From the NCBI GenBank assembly GCA_038330415.1, contig JBBQNZ010000023.1, positions 1 through 35,489 on the forward strand: a stretch of DNA of 35,489 nucleotides, given 5' to 3'. The notes beneath the pieces were generated by a model that made no database searches, had not been told where the DNA came from, and saw nothing but the letters and a program-made list of their open reading frames with translations. This DNA is from Fodinibacter sp038330415 (GTDB taxonomy: Bacteria > Actinomycetota > Actinomycetes > Actinomycetales > Dermatophilaceae). Position numbers and translations under genes: made by a program. Shown here piece after piece: positions 1 to 7,823 of this stretch. How positions within the stretch are numbered: position 1 is the stretch's first letter; the number at the start of each line of letters is the position of its first letter.

Positions 1-117
1 GGGATCGTTGCGGAAGGCGGCGTCGGTATCCTCGCGGAAACGGGCATGCGCTCGGGAGAACGCCCCACGGTTCGCTGCGCTGACGTTCACCTGGCCCCCG
101 GCGGCAACCTTGAACAT
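1..117 (-). CDS. Probable serine O-acetyltransferase, N-terminal fragment
   Basis: A minus-strand reading frame opens with ATG at 117 and runs off the left edge after 39 codons. Its first base overlaps the last bases of the cysK stop codon (TGATG), so the two genes are translationally coupled. The visible residues include REDTDAAFRNDP, which resembles the N-terminal helix of EpsC/CysE-type serine acetyltransferases (a RED...DP pattern). That enzyme makes O-acetylserine, the substrate of the cysteine synthase encoded just upstream, and cysK-cysE order is common in actinobacteria. The assignment rests on this short motif and the neighbour; the catalytic hexapeptide-repeat domain lies outside the window. 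Confidence 0.5.
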   Translation of the reverse strand, partial: MFKVAAGGQVNVSAANRGAFSRAHARFREDTDAAFRNDP

Positions 118-1046
118 CAGTCCATCAGGTCGGCGTAGAGCATCGTGGAGAGGTAGCGCTCACCGAAGGAGGGGATGATGGCCACGATCGTCTTGCCCGC
201 GTTCTCGGGGCGCTGGGCCACCTGAACGGCGGCCGCGATGGCGGCACCGGAGCTCAGCCCGACGAGCAGGCCCTCCTCGGTGGCGGCGCGTCGGGCCCAC
301 GTCACCCAGGTGTCGATGTTCACGTCGATGACCTCGTCGTAGACATCCCGGTCGAGGATCTCGGGCACGAAGTTGGCGCCGAGGCCTTGGATCTTGTGCG
401 GGCCCGGCGCGCCGCCGTTGAGGATGGCACTCTCCTCGGGCTCGACGGCGATGATCTGAACACTCGGCTTGCGCGACTTGAGCACCTGACCGACGCCGGT
501 GATGGTGCCTCCGGTACCGATGCCGGCCACGACGATGTCGACCTCGCCGTCGGTGTCCTTCCAGATCTCCTCCGCGGTGGTCTTGCGGTGGATCTCCGGG
601 TTCGCGACGTTGGCGAACTGGCGAGCAAGCACCGCACCCTCGCGCTCGCCGACGATCTCCTCGGCCTTGGCGACGGCGCCCTTCATCCCGGTGGAGGGGT
701 CGGTGAGGATCAGCTCGGCGCCGTAGGCGCGCAGCAGCGCCCGGCGCTCCTTGCTCATCGACTCGGGCATCGCGAGAACGACCTTGTAACCGCGGGCCGC
801 GCCGACCATGGCGAGCGCGATGCCGGTGTTGCCCGACGTGGCCTCGACGATGGTGCCGCCCGGCTTCAGGTCGCCCGAGGCCTCCGCGGCGTCAATGATG
901 GCGACGCCGATGCGGTCCTTCACCGAGCTCGCCGGGTTGTAGAACTCGAGCTTCGCGGCAACGATCGCGTCCCCGTCGATGATCCGGTTGAGCCGGACGA
1001 GCGGGGTGTTGCCGACGGCCTGGGTCACGTCGTCGAGAATGGGCAT
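117..1046 (-). CDS. cysK: Cysteine synthase A (O-acetylserine sulfhydrylase)
   Basis: This 309-residue protein is a PLP-dependent fold-type II enzyme that makes cysteine from O-acetylserine and sulfide in the cytoplasm. The N-terminus carries GNTPLVRL, then SSVKDRIG with the PLP lysine at about residue 43, the substrate loop EATSGNTGIALA near 68-79, the glycine-rich phosphate loop GIGTGGTITG near 175-184, and the late GLSSGAA motif. The length is normal for CysK. The start is ATG at 1046 with a GAAAGG ribosome site seven bases upstream. The gene runs directly into the probable serine acetyltransferase, so both form one cysteine operon. Cystathionine beta-synthase is the main look-alike, but there is no C-terminal CBS extension and the partner gene favours CysK. 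Confidence 0.96.
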   Translation of the reverse strand: MPILDDVTQAVGNTPLVRLNRIIDGDAIVAAKLEFYNPASSVKDRIGVAIIDAAEASGDLKPGGTIVEATSGNTGIALAMVGAARGYKVVLAMPESMSKERRALLRAYGAELILTDPSTGMKGAVAKAEEIVGEREGAVLARQFANVANPEIHRKTTAEEIWKDTDGEVDIVVAGIGTGGTITGVGQVLKSRKPSVQIIAVEPEESAILNGGAPGPHKIQGLGANFVPEILDRDVYDEVIDVNIDTWVTWARRAATEEGLLVGLSSGAAIAAAVQVAQRPENAGKTIVAIIPSFGERYLSTMLYADLMD

Positions 1047-1210
1047 CGCGGGCCTTTCGCTGGAACGGGGCCGGCCCGGGCGCCCGAGGTGGGCAGCCCG
1101 GCATCCGGCTCGGGAATGCCGATGACGGTGCCAACCGTCGCCTGCTTATGCGTATTCCAACAGAGGGTTATCGCCCAGCACAACGACGTCTCAGTGCCGG
1201 TCGGCGCCCC
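1047..1210. other. Intergenic spacer upstream of cysK
   Basis: This 164-bp gap separates the end of the sigma-factor gene from the start of cysK; both are on the minus strand. The only AT-richer patch is at about 1143-1172, reading GATAACC then TTGGAATACGCATAAG on the minus strand. It is the most likely place for the cysK promoter, but no well-spaced -35/-10 pair can be named. No clear terminator for the sigma-factor gene is visible. Confidence 0.4.
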
Positions 1211-2464
1211 TCACCGGTCGAGCAGGTCGCGCTGCACCGCGTTGAGCGGCAGGCTGCGGGCCCGGCGCTCGGCCGCAGCGGCTTCGGTGGGCCGGTCCAG
1301 CCGGCGCAGCAGGGCGGCCCGGGTGGCGTGCCAGAGCGGGTAGTCGGCCAGTCCGTCGATCGAGTCGACGAGCGCGAGCCCCTCCTGGGGGCCCCGCGCC
1401 TCGGCGACGGCGACGGCATGGTTGAGGCGCACCACCGGCCCGTCGTCGACCCGCAGCAGCACCTGGTACCAGGACTGGATGGCGGCCCAGTCGGTCTCCT
1501 CCCACGACGGGGCGAGCGCGTGGCAGGCGGCGATCGCAGCCTGCACCACGTAGGGGTCGGGGTGGGCCGGCGACAGGCGCAGGCCTTCGCCCACCAGCGG
1601 CACCGCCTCGGCGATGGCGCCGCGGTCCCACAGCGCGCGGTCCTGGTCGGCGAGCAGCACGGCCGCCCCCGCGGCATCAGTGCGCGCGGCTCGGCGCGAG
1701 TCCTGCAGCAGGATCAGCGCCAGCAGGCCGGTCGCGCCGGGGTCGTTGGGGCGCAGCCGGTGCAGCAGCCGGGTGAGGCGCAGCGCCTCGGCCACGAGCG
1801 CTGGGCGGGTGAGCTCGGGGCCGGCCGTGGCGGCATACCCCTCGTTGAACATCAGGTAGGTCGTGGCGAGCACGGTGTCCCAGCGCTCGGGGAGGTCGTC
1901 GGCCGACGGCACGCGGTAGGGGATGCCGGCCAGCCGGATCTTCTGCCGGGCGCGGGTGAGGCGCTTTGCCATCGTCGGCTCGGAGACGAGCAGGGCGCGC
2001 GCGACCTCCTCGGTGCCCAGCCCGCACAGGGTGCGCAGGGCCAGGGCGACCCGGGTCTCGGGCGCGAGGCTGGGGTGGCAGCAGGTGAAGACCAGCCGCA
2101 GCAGGTCGTCCTCGACCACATCGGGCTCGGGGTCCTGCGCGAGGAGCACCACGTCGGCATCCGGCCCGGACGCGAGCGCCTCCTTGGGGGCGCGAGCCGC
2201 CTCACGGCGGATCTGGTCGACGGCGCAGCGGCGGGAGGTGGTGCGCAGCCAAGCGACCGGGTTGTCGGGGATGCCGTCGCGCGGCCAGGTCTGCAGCGCG
2301 CGCAGGCTGGCGTCCTGCACGGCATCCTCGGCGAGGGCGAGGTTGCCGGTCCAGCGGGCGAGGGTGGCGAGGACGTCACGGCCGGCGACCCGGACGATCT
2401 CGGCCAGGGCGCGGTGGGCGTCCTCGGGGGCGGGAGGACCCGCCCCCGAGGCGACGGCGCTCAC
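1211..2464 (-). CDS. ECF42-type RNA polymerase sigma factor with DUF6596 C-terminal domain
   Basis: The 417-residue protein has a sigma-70 region 2 near residues 15-85 (helices around AEDAVQDASLRAL and NPVAWLRTTSRR), a region 4 helix-turn-helix near 140-180 (LGTEEVARALLVSEPTMAKR), and then a long C-terminal extension with YLMFNEGY and TPR-like helices. That extension (DUF6596) defines the ECF42 group, known to sit beside DGPF/YCII proteins, as here. The chosen start is GTG at 2464. It overlaps the stop of the upstream gene as GTGA, so translation is coupled. An ATG-based start further upstream would lie inside the YCII gene in another frame. No anti-sigma gene is adjacent; in this group the C-terminal domain is thought to control activity. 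The target genes cannot be read from the window. Confidence 0.92.
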   Translation of the reverse strand: MSAVASGAGPPAPEDAHRALAEIVRVAGRDVLATLARWTGNLALAEDAVQDASLRALQTWPRDGIPDNPVAWLRTTSRRCAVDQIRREAARAPKEALASGPDADVVLLAQDPEPDVVEDDLLRLVFTCCHPSLAPETRVALALRTLCGLGTEEVARALLVSEPTMAKRLTRARQKIRLAGIPYRVPSADDLPERWDTVLATTYLMFNEGYAATAGPELTRPALVAEALRLTRLLHRLRPNDPGATGLLALILLQDSRRAARTDAAGAAVLLADQDRALWDRGAIAEAVPLVGEGLRLSPAHPDPYVVQAAIAACHALAPSWEETDWAAIQSWYQVLLRVDDGPVVRLNHAVAVAEARGPQEGLALVDSIDGLADYPLWHATRAALLRRLDRPTEAAAAERRARSLPLNAVQRDLLDR

Positions 2465-2808
2465 ATCGGGAACTCGATAACGGGGCGCACCTCGATGGCC
2501 CCGTCCCACGCGGCAGGAATGGTCGCGGCGACCCGGACCGCCTCGTCGAGGTCGGCGCACTCGAGCAGGTAGAAGCCGGTGAGGGCCTCCTTGGTCTCGG
2601 CGTAGGGCCCGTCGGTGGTCATCGGGGTCCCGCCCTTCGCGGCGACCCGAACCGTGGTGGCGGTCGAGGTGGGGTAGAGCGCGGCCCCGCCGCGGATGAC
2701 GGCACTCGCCGCCTCGGCGAACTCGCCGTACTGCGCGGTCTCCGCGGCGTACTCGGGGGCGCTCCAGTCGACGTCGCGGCTGTAGATAATGGCGGCGTAC
2801 TGGGTCAT
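2461..2808 (-). CDS. YCII/DGPF-domain protein
   Basis: This 115-residue protein has the YCII-related fold (dimeric alpha-beta barrel) and the signature DGPYAETKE near residues 69-77, followed by the typical GFYLLEC strand and DLDEAVRVAA helix. ATG at 2808 is preceded by AGGAG at good spacing. The gene overlaps the ECF42 sigma gene by four bases and so belongs to the same operon. Proteins of this family nearly always accompany ECF42 sigma factors. Whether they act as enzymes or as signal partners is not settled, and the sequence here does not decide it. Confidence 0.9.
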   Translation of the reverse strand: MTQYAAIIYSRDVDWSAPEYAAETAQYGEFAEAASAVIRGGAALYPTSTATTVRVAAKGGTPMTTDGPYAETKEALTGFYLLECADLDEAVRVAATIPAAWDGAIEVRPVIEFPM

Positions 2809-3171
2809 GGTGACTCCTTGGTTGTCCGGGGGTGGGCCGCACCGGTGTCCGGCCTCACCCTAGAGACGAGCGGGGTGGGCTGAGAAGGACAGCCCACCAG
2901 CCGGCATCCGCCGCTGCCTCTGCGATCGTGGGTGAAGATCGGCGCCCTCGCGACGCTTGTCACCCCACATCCCAAGGTGGAAACGGGCTGGTGAACGCCA
3001 TCTTTCGACGCCTGTCATCGGGCGACCGACACACGGTTACCGGCCAGTAGGGTGAGCGTCACACGGAAGTATGCGCGCGCTTAGCCGTGGATAGACTCAG
3101 GCGGCGCCCCCGAGGCCCCGAGCCGGGCGCAGTTTTCGCAGCCACCCCCACCCCGCCGGATGGAGCACCAC
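2809..3171. other. Divergent intergenic region upstream of etfD
   Basis: The 363-bp region between the YCII gene (minus) and the EtfD-like gene (plus) has no supported gene. On the plus strand it offers two -10-like hexamers, TAGGGT at 3048-3053 and TAGACT at 3092-3097. The second would leave a leader of roughly 65-70 bases before the ATG at 3172. The small open frames here lack ribosome sites and look non-coding. Confidence 0.5.
2857..2862 (-). promoter_or_regulatory. Candidate -10 box of the YCII-ECF42 operon
   Basis: TAGGGT on the minus strand lies 48 bases upstream of the YCII start codon. It fits the actinobacterial TANNNT consensus. The -35 region is not convincing, which would fit recognition by an alternative (perhaps its own) sigma factor. 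This is inference from position and consensus only. Confidence 0.35.
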
Positions 3172-6100
3172 ATGACCGCCGTCCTTGTGATCGGCCTCCT
3201 CATGACCGCGATCGCGCTGCCCCTCGCGGCACGCCGGGTTTCGTGGATCTACCGGCTGATCCGCAGCGGCCAGCCCGCCCCCGACCGGGTCGAAGGCGTC
3301 ACCGGCCGCGTCAGCGCCGCCCTGAAGACTCAGCTCGTCGAGGTCTTCGGGCAGCGCAAGCTGCTCAAGTGGACCGTCCCCGGCATCGCCCACTTCTTCG
3401 TGTTCTGGGCGTTCCTGATCCTGGCGACGGTCTACCTCGAGGCATACGGCTCCCTGTTCCAGGAGGGCTGGGCGATCCCGGTCGTCGGCCGCTGGGGCGT
3501 GCTCGGCTTCGCGCAGGACTTCATCGCCGTGATGGGCCTGCTCGGCATCATCGCCTTCGGCGCCATCCGCGTGAAGAACTCACCGAAGCGGCTCGGCCGA
3601 AACTCACGGTTCCAGGGCTCGCACCTCGGTGGCGCCTGGCTGACGTTGTTCTTCATCTTCAACGTCATCTGGACGATGTTCCTCTTCCGCGGGTCCAGCG
3701 TGGCCACCGGCAACTTCCCCTACGGCAACGCGGCGTTCGCCTCACATGCGGTCGGGCGGGCGATCGAGCCCCTGGGTGAGTCGACCGCGACCCTCCTCGA
3801 GCACGTCGGCCTGCTGCTGCACATCGGGGTCATGCTCGTCTTCCTCATCTTCGTGCTGCACTCAAAGCACCTGCACATCTTCGTGGCACCGATCAACGTG
3901 ATGTTCGGTCGGCGGCCCGTCGCGCTGGGCGCGGTCAAGGAGCTGATCGTGGCGGGCAAGCCGTTCGCCATGGACGACATGGAGGATCTCGACGAGGGTG
4001 TCTCGCTCGGCGCGGGCCACGCCGAGGACTTCACCTGGAAGGGCCTGCTCGACTTCACGACCTGCACCGAGTGCGGCCGCTGCCAGAGCCAGTGCCCCGC
4101 GTGGAACACCGAGAAGCCGCTGTCCCCCAAGCTGCTCATCATGGGCCTGCGTGACCACGCCAACGCCAAGGCGCCCTACCTGCAGGCGTTGGCCAAGGTC
4201 GACGGCGACCGGGAGAAGGTCCCCGCGGGCGTCAAGGCGGTGCCTGCGCACCATGGCCACGCCGCGCCGGAGGGGCTGTCCTGGGAGGACGTGCCGCTGG
4301 TCGGCGACACCGGGTACGACGGCGACTCCCTCGCCGCCTACACGCCGGTCGGCCCCGGCGCGATCATCGACACCGACGTGCTGTGGTCGTGCACCACCTG
4401 CGGCGCCTGCGTCGAGCAGTGCCCCGTCGACATCGAGCACGTCGACCACATCATCGACATGCGGCGCTACCAGACGCTCATCGAGTCGGCATTCCCCAAC
4501 GAGCTGGGCGGGCTGTTCAAGAACCTCGAGGGCAAGGGAAACCCGTGGGGGATGGGGGCGCGGGCCCGGCTCGACTGGGCCAAGGACCTGCCCTTCCCGG
4601 TGAAGGTGCTCGGCCAGGACGTCGAGAAGGCGTCGGAGGTCGACTGGCTGTTCTGGGTCGGCTGTGCCGGGGCCTACGAGGACCGGGCCAAGCAGACCAG
4701 CCGCGCTGTGGCCGAGCTGCTCGACACCGCGGGCGTCTCGTTCGCGGTGCTCGGCAACGGCGAGACCTGCACCGGCGACTCGGCGCGACGGGCCGGCAAC
4801 GAGCTGCTGTTCCAGACCCTGGCCCAGCAGAACGTCGACACCTTCGGCGAGTTCGGCGTCACGAAGGTCGTCGTGACCTGCGCGCACTGCTTCAACACGA
4901 TCAAGAACGAGTACGCCCCGCTCGGTGGGTCCTACGAGGTCGTGCACCACACCCAGCTGCTCAACCGGCTGGTGCGCGACAAGAAGCTCGTCCCGGTGGC
5001 CCGGCCCTCGGACGTGCCGGGGATGTCGTCGGCCAAGAACGCCGCATCGACGGCCTCGACCGTCACCTACCACGACCCGTGCTACCTGGGCCGGCACAAC
5101 GGCGTCTACGCCCCGCCGCGCGAGCTGATCGAGTCGCTGCCCGGGGTCGAGCTGCGCGAGATGGAGCGCACCCGCGAGACCTCGTTCTGCTGCGGCGCCG
5201 GCGGCGCCCGCATGTGGATGGAGGAGAAGCTCGGTACGCAGATCAACACCAACCGCACCGAGGAGGCGATCGCCACCGGGGCCGAGCGGATTGCCATCGG
5301 CTGCCCCTTCTGCCGGGTCATGATCTCCGACGGGCTCGGCGCGAAGCAGTCCGAAGGGATCGCCGAGACCGTGGAGGTCGTCGACGTCGCGCAGATGCTG
5401 CTCGCCGCGGTGCGCCGTGGGTCGGAACCGGACGGTGCGGCCGAGGTCTCGTCGGTCGAGGTGGGGTCCGGGATGCCGCCCGCGACCGCCCCCGAGGTCA
5501 CCGCACCCGCCGCCGCGGCAACGGCAGCAGCCGCCACGGCCGCGGCCGTGGCGACGTCTGCGACAGCTGCACCCGAGTCACCGGCCGCAAGCGAGCCGGA
5601 GGCAGACCCTTGGGACGCGCCCGCCGCACCCGCAGCGGCGGCCACCACCGTCGCACCGGCAGCACCCGCGACGAGCGAGCCGGAGGCAGACCCCTGGGAC
5701 GCTCCCGCCGCACCCGCTGCCGCAGCCCCCGCTGCACCGGCAGCCACCGAGCCGGAGGCGGACCCGTGGGACGAGCCCGTTTCGACAGGTCCGGATGCTT
5801 CACCTGCTGAGCCAGCCCGGGACAACATCGACCAACTGGTCGAAGTTGCCCCAGCTGCGGACGAGCCCGACCCCTGGGACGCACCCGCGACACCCGAAGC
5901 TGCGGCCGCCCCGGTCGTGGCAGCACCCGCGGCGACCGAGTCCGAGCCCGACCCGTGGGACGAGCCCGCCGCAGCAGGGGACACCACGCCGGAGCCAGCC
6001 TCGCCAGCAACGGCGCCGGCCCCAGTCGAGGGCTCGGTCGACCCGTGGGACGAGCCCGCCGCGACAGGTCCGGATGCTTCAGCCGGCGAGCCAACCGTCA

Positions 6101-6540
6101 CCGAGAAGGCCGACGTCTCGGGCGCCGAGGCGGAGCGTCCCTCGAGTGACCAATTGGTCGATGTGGGGACGGCCGCGGACGCGTCACCGACACCGGCCCC
6201 GGTGGAAGCACCCGCACCGATCTCGGCCGCAGTCGAGGACTCGGTCGACCCGTGGGACGAGCCCGCCGACTCCGCTGACCCCCAGCCGGCTGAAGCTGCC
6301 GCGGCCACGCCGGCAGTCGAGTCCGACCGTCCCTCGAGTGACCAATTGGTCGATGTAGGGACGGCCGGCGACGACGAGGCGACTGCGAACGCGCAGGAGG
6401 CACCGGCATCCGACGCCGTGGCCCCGACGAACCCAGCGTCTGAGCAGACCGAGCCTGAGCAGGCCAAGGAGCAGAAGACGACCACGACCGGGTTCACCGG
6501 CGATGCGGCGCTGCTCGACGAGCCGGACCCCTGGGACTGA
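3172..6540 (+). CDS. etfD: EtfD-like membrane Fe-S oxidoreductase with long DPWD-repeat tail
   Basis: The N-terminal part has five membrane helices (about residues 1-20, 74-93, 113-132, 156-172, 214-230) of the NarI-like type. Two 4Fe-4S clusters follow (C298-x2-C301-x2-C304-x3-C308 and C407-x2-C410-x2-C413-x3-C417), then two cysteine-rich CCG domains (C570/C573 and the CC pair at 673-674). This is the build of mycobacterial EtfD (Rv0338c), which passes electrons from ETF to menaquinone during fatty-acid oxidation. ATG at 3172 was chosen over ATG at 3160 because GGAG lies six bases before it, giving 1122 residues. From about residue 754 the protein is a low-complexity Ala/Pro/acidic tail holding eight DPWD motifs, the last being its final four residues. 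The core assignment is firm; the role of the tail is unknown. Confidence 0.88.
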   Translation: MTAVLVIGLLMTAIALPLAARRVSWIYRLIRSGQPAPDRVEGVTGRVSAALKTQLVEVFGQRKLLKWTVPGIAHFFVFWAFLILATVYLEAYGSLFQEGWAIPVVGRWGVLGFAQDFIAVMGLLGIIAFGAIRVKNSPKRLGRNSRFQGSHLGGAWLTLFFIFNVIWTMFLFRGSSVATGNFPYGNAAFASHAVGRAIEPLGESTATLLEHVGLLLHIGVMLVFLIFVLHSKHLHIFVAPINVMFGRRPVALGAVKELIVAGKPFAMDDMEDLDEGVSLGAGHAEDFTWKGLLDFTTCTECGRCQSQCPAWNTEKPLSPKLLIMGLRDHANAKAPYLQALAKVDGDREKVPAGVKAVPAHHGHAAPEGLSWEDVPLVGDTGYDGDSLAAYTPVGPGAIIDTDVLWSCTTCGACVEQCPVDIEHVDHIIDMRRYQTLIESAFPNELGGLFKNLEGKGNPWGMGARARLDWAKDLPFPVKVLGQDVEKASEVDWLFWVGCAGAYEDRAKQTSRAVAELLDTAGVSFAVLGNGETCTGDSARRAGNELLFQTLAQQNVDTFGEFGVTKVVVTCAHCFNTIKNEYAPLGGSYEVVHHTQLLNRLVRDKKLVPVARPSDVPGMSSAKNAASTASTVTYHDPCYLGRHNGVYAPPRELIESLPGVELREMERTRETSFCCGAGGARMWMEEKLGTQINTNRTEEAIATGAERIAIGCPFCRVMISDGLGAKQSEGIAETVEVVDVAQMLLAAVRRGSEPDGAAEVSSVEVGSGMPPATAPEVTAPAAAATAAAATAAAVATSATAAPESPAASEPEADPWDAPAAPAAAATTVAPAAPATSEPEADPWDAPAAPAAAAPAAPAATEPEADPWDEPVSTGPDASPAEPARDNIDQLVEVAPAADEPDPWDAPATPEAAAAPVVAAPAATESEPDPWDEPAAAGDTTPEPASPATAPAPVEGSVDPWDEPAATGPDASAGEPTVTEKADVSGAEAERPSSDQLVDVGTAADASPTPAPVEAPAPISAAVEDSVDPWDEPADSADPQPAEAAAATPAVESDRPSSDQLVDVGTAGDDEATANAQEAPASDAVAPTNPASEQTEPEQAKEQKTTTTGFTGDAALLDEPDPWD
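6136..6367 (+). repeat. Internal direct repeat in the etfD tail
   Basis: Two nearly identical stretches of about 40 bases (6136-6175 and 6328-6367, one mismatch) encode the same RPSSDQLVDVGTA peptide and lie 192 bases apart. Each contains the perfect 12-bp palindrome GACCAATTGGTC. A third, diverged relative (GACCAACTGGTC, peptide NIDQLVEVAP) is at about 5829. Identity at the DNA level suggests recent duplication of a tail segment. Confidence 0.75.
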
Positions 6541-6549
6541 CCGCGAATC

Positions 6550-6595
6550 AAGGGTCGGACTTATCGGGGTGATAGTCCCGATAAGTCCGACCCTT
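6550..6595 (+). terminator. 19-bp perfect hairpin after etfD
   Basis: A perfect 19-bp inverted repeat (6550-6568 with 6577-6595, 8-base loop) starts ten bases after the etfD stop. It is far more stable than needed for termination, but no run of T follows on the plus strand (TGTCTC). The most likely role is transcript termination or 3'-end protection. Confidence 0.7.
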
Positions 6596-6636
6596 GTCTC
6601 GATCGCATCCGGACGCCCCGAACGCGAGCCCACGCA

Positions 6637-6713
6637 TTCGCGCAGTCAGGAGCACTCCGCGGGATCAGGAGGATCTCGCCGGGTCAGGACCGGATACGGC
6701 CTCACTGCGCGAA
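6637..6713. other. Multi-hairpin intergenic element
   Basis: Arms 6637-6650 and 6700-6713 pair over 14 positions with one mismatch. Between them lie an 8-bp hairpin (6659-6666 with 6672-6679, one G-T pair, loop AGGAG) and a short hairpin (GGTC 6682-6685 with GACC 6688-6691). TCAGGA occurs three times at exact 19-base spacing (6646, 6665, 6684). The element sits between two convergent transcription units and has no coding frame of note. It could be a structured RNA or a palindromic DNA unit; no known family was recognised. Confidence 0.4.
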
Positions 6714-6763
6714 GTGCCCTTGACTTCGCCGGAGGGCGGCGGGTCGATGGCCCGGACAGACGA

Positions 6764-6799
6764 AGCGCCCGGCCCCACCGTGCGGTGGGGCCGGGCGCT
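6764..6799 (-). terminator. Terminator hairpin of the betaine-type ABC operon
   Basis: A perfect 17-bp GC-rich inverted repeat (6764-6780 with 6783-6799) lies 23 bases beyond the stop of the substrate-binding protein gene. On the minus strand it is followed by TCGTCTGTC, a weak T-rich stretch. Position and stability support a transcription terminator. Confidence 0.75.
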
Positions 6800-6821
6800 G
6801 TCGTGAGCGGCGGGGCTGGGC

Positions 6822-7742
6822 TCAGCCCAGGCCGTTGGCGGTGAGGAACTCCTGGGCGACGGCCTTGGGGTCCTTCTTGTCGATGTCGGTCTGCTTGAGC
6901 ATCCCGGCCACGGCCTCGGTGGTGAGCTTTGCCGACACGGCGTTCAGGGCGGCCTTGACCTCGTCGGCGCGGTCTGCGCGCACGAGCGGGACGATGTTCT
7001 GCGAGCCGAAGAGCTTCTTGTTGTCCTCGAGCTGCACGAACCCGTTGGCGGCGATGGCCGGGTCGGTGGAGAAGATGTTGGCCGCGTCGGCCTGGCCGTT
7101 CTTCAGCGCCTGCACGATGCCCTGCCCGGTGAGCGGCCGGAACGACTTGAAGGTGACGCCGTAGGTCTTCTCGAGGCCGGGGATGCCCTGCGGGCGGCCC
7201 TTGAACTCCGGCGGCGCGGTGAGGGTGAGGTCACCGGCGACGGCCTTGAGGTCCTCGATGGTCTTCAGGTTGTACTTGTCGGCGGTCTCCTTGGTGACCA
7301 CGATCGAGTCGTTGTCCTCGGCGGCCGACTTGTCGAGCACGGTCAGCGTCTTGGGCAGCACCTGCTGCACGTGCTGGTAGACCTCGTCGGGGTCGGTGCC
7401 GGTGAAGGACTTGTCGTAGTTGAACGCCAACGCGCCGGTGTACTCGGGGAACACCTGCACCGAGTTGTCCTCGAGGGCGCGCAGGTAGATCTCGCGCGAG
7501 CCGATGTTGGGTTGGGTCGAGGCGTCGATGCCCTTGGCCTGGAGTGCACCGGCGTAGATCTCGGCGAGCAGCGTGGACTCGGAGAAGTTCGCACCTCCGA
7601 CGACGATCGGGCCACCGGAGGCGCTGGCCGAGGCCGATCCGGCCGGGGACGAGGACGCGAGCGGGTCTTCGGAGCTGCCGCACGCGGTGAGCCCGAGGAG
7701 CGAGGCAGCGATCAGTGCCACCGCGGAGGTCATGCGCTTCAT
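6822..7742 (-). CDS. Glycine betaine/choline-type ABC transporter substrate-binding lipoprotein
   Basis: This 306-residue extracellular lipoprotein begins with a lipoprotein signal peptide ending in LTAC, with the lipidated cysteine at 21. A Ser/Ala-rich linker follows, then an OpuAC-type periplasmic-binding fold starting at IVVGGANFSES. Family landmarks include TLLAEIYAGAL, the SREIYLRALE segment, and FPEYTGAL. It would bind a quaternary amine osmolyte and hand it to the two permeases encoded upstream. It is the last gene of the four-gene operon, separated from the preceding permease by 81 bases and followed by a strong hairpin. The exact ligand (glycine betaine, choline, carnitine, proline betaine) cannot be decided from the sequence. 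Confidence 0.92.
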   Translation of the reverse strand: MKRMTSAVALIAASLLGLTACGSSEDPLASSSPAGSASASASGGPIVVGGANFSESTLLAEIYAGALQAKGIDASTQPNIGSREIYLRALEDNSVQVFPEYTGALAFNYDKSFTGTDPDEVYQHVQQVLPKTLTVLDKSAAEDNDSIVVTKETADKYNLKTIEDLKAVAGDLTLTAPPEFKGRPQGIPGLEKTYGVTFKSFRPLTGQGIVQALKNGQADAANIFSTDPAIAANGFVQLEDNKKLFGSQNIVPLVRADRADEVKAALNAVSAKLTTEAVAGMLKQTDIDKKDPKAVAQEFLTANGLG

Positions 7743-7823
7743 CGGAGTGGTCCCTTCGTGGTGCTGTGGTCGGTCTGGCGATCAGACGTAACGATAGAGC
7801 CGGGCAAAACGGGGGAAACGGGG

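Noticed and set aside
387..1343. Long plus-strand open frame opposite cysK
   Set aside because: Third-position GC bias produces long antisense frames in this genome. The product has no recognisable domain and cysK is unambiguous.
5106..6551. Long antisense open frame opposite the etfD tail
   Set aside because: It is a compositional shadow of the Ala/Pro-rich repeats in GC-rich DNA. It has no ribosome site and no domain, while the plus-strand frame is continuous with a clear enzyme.
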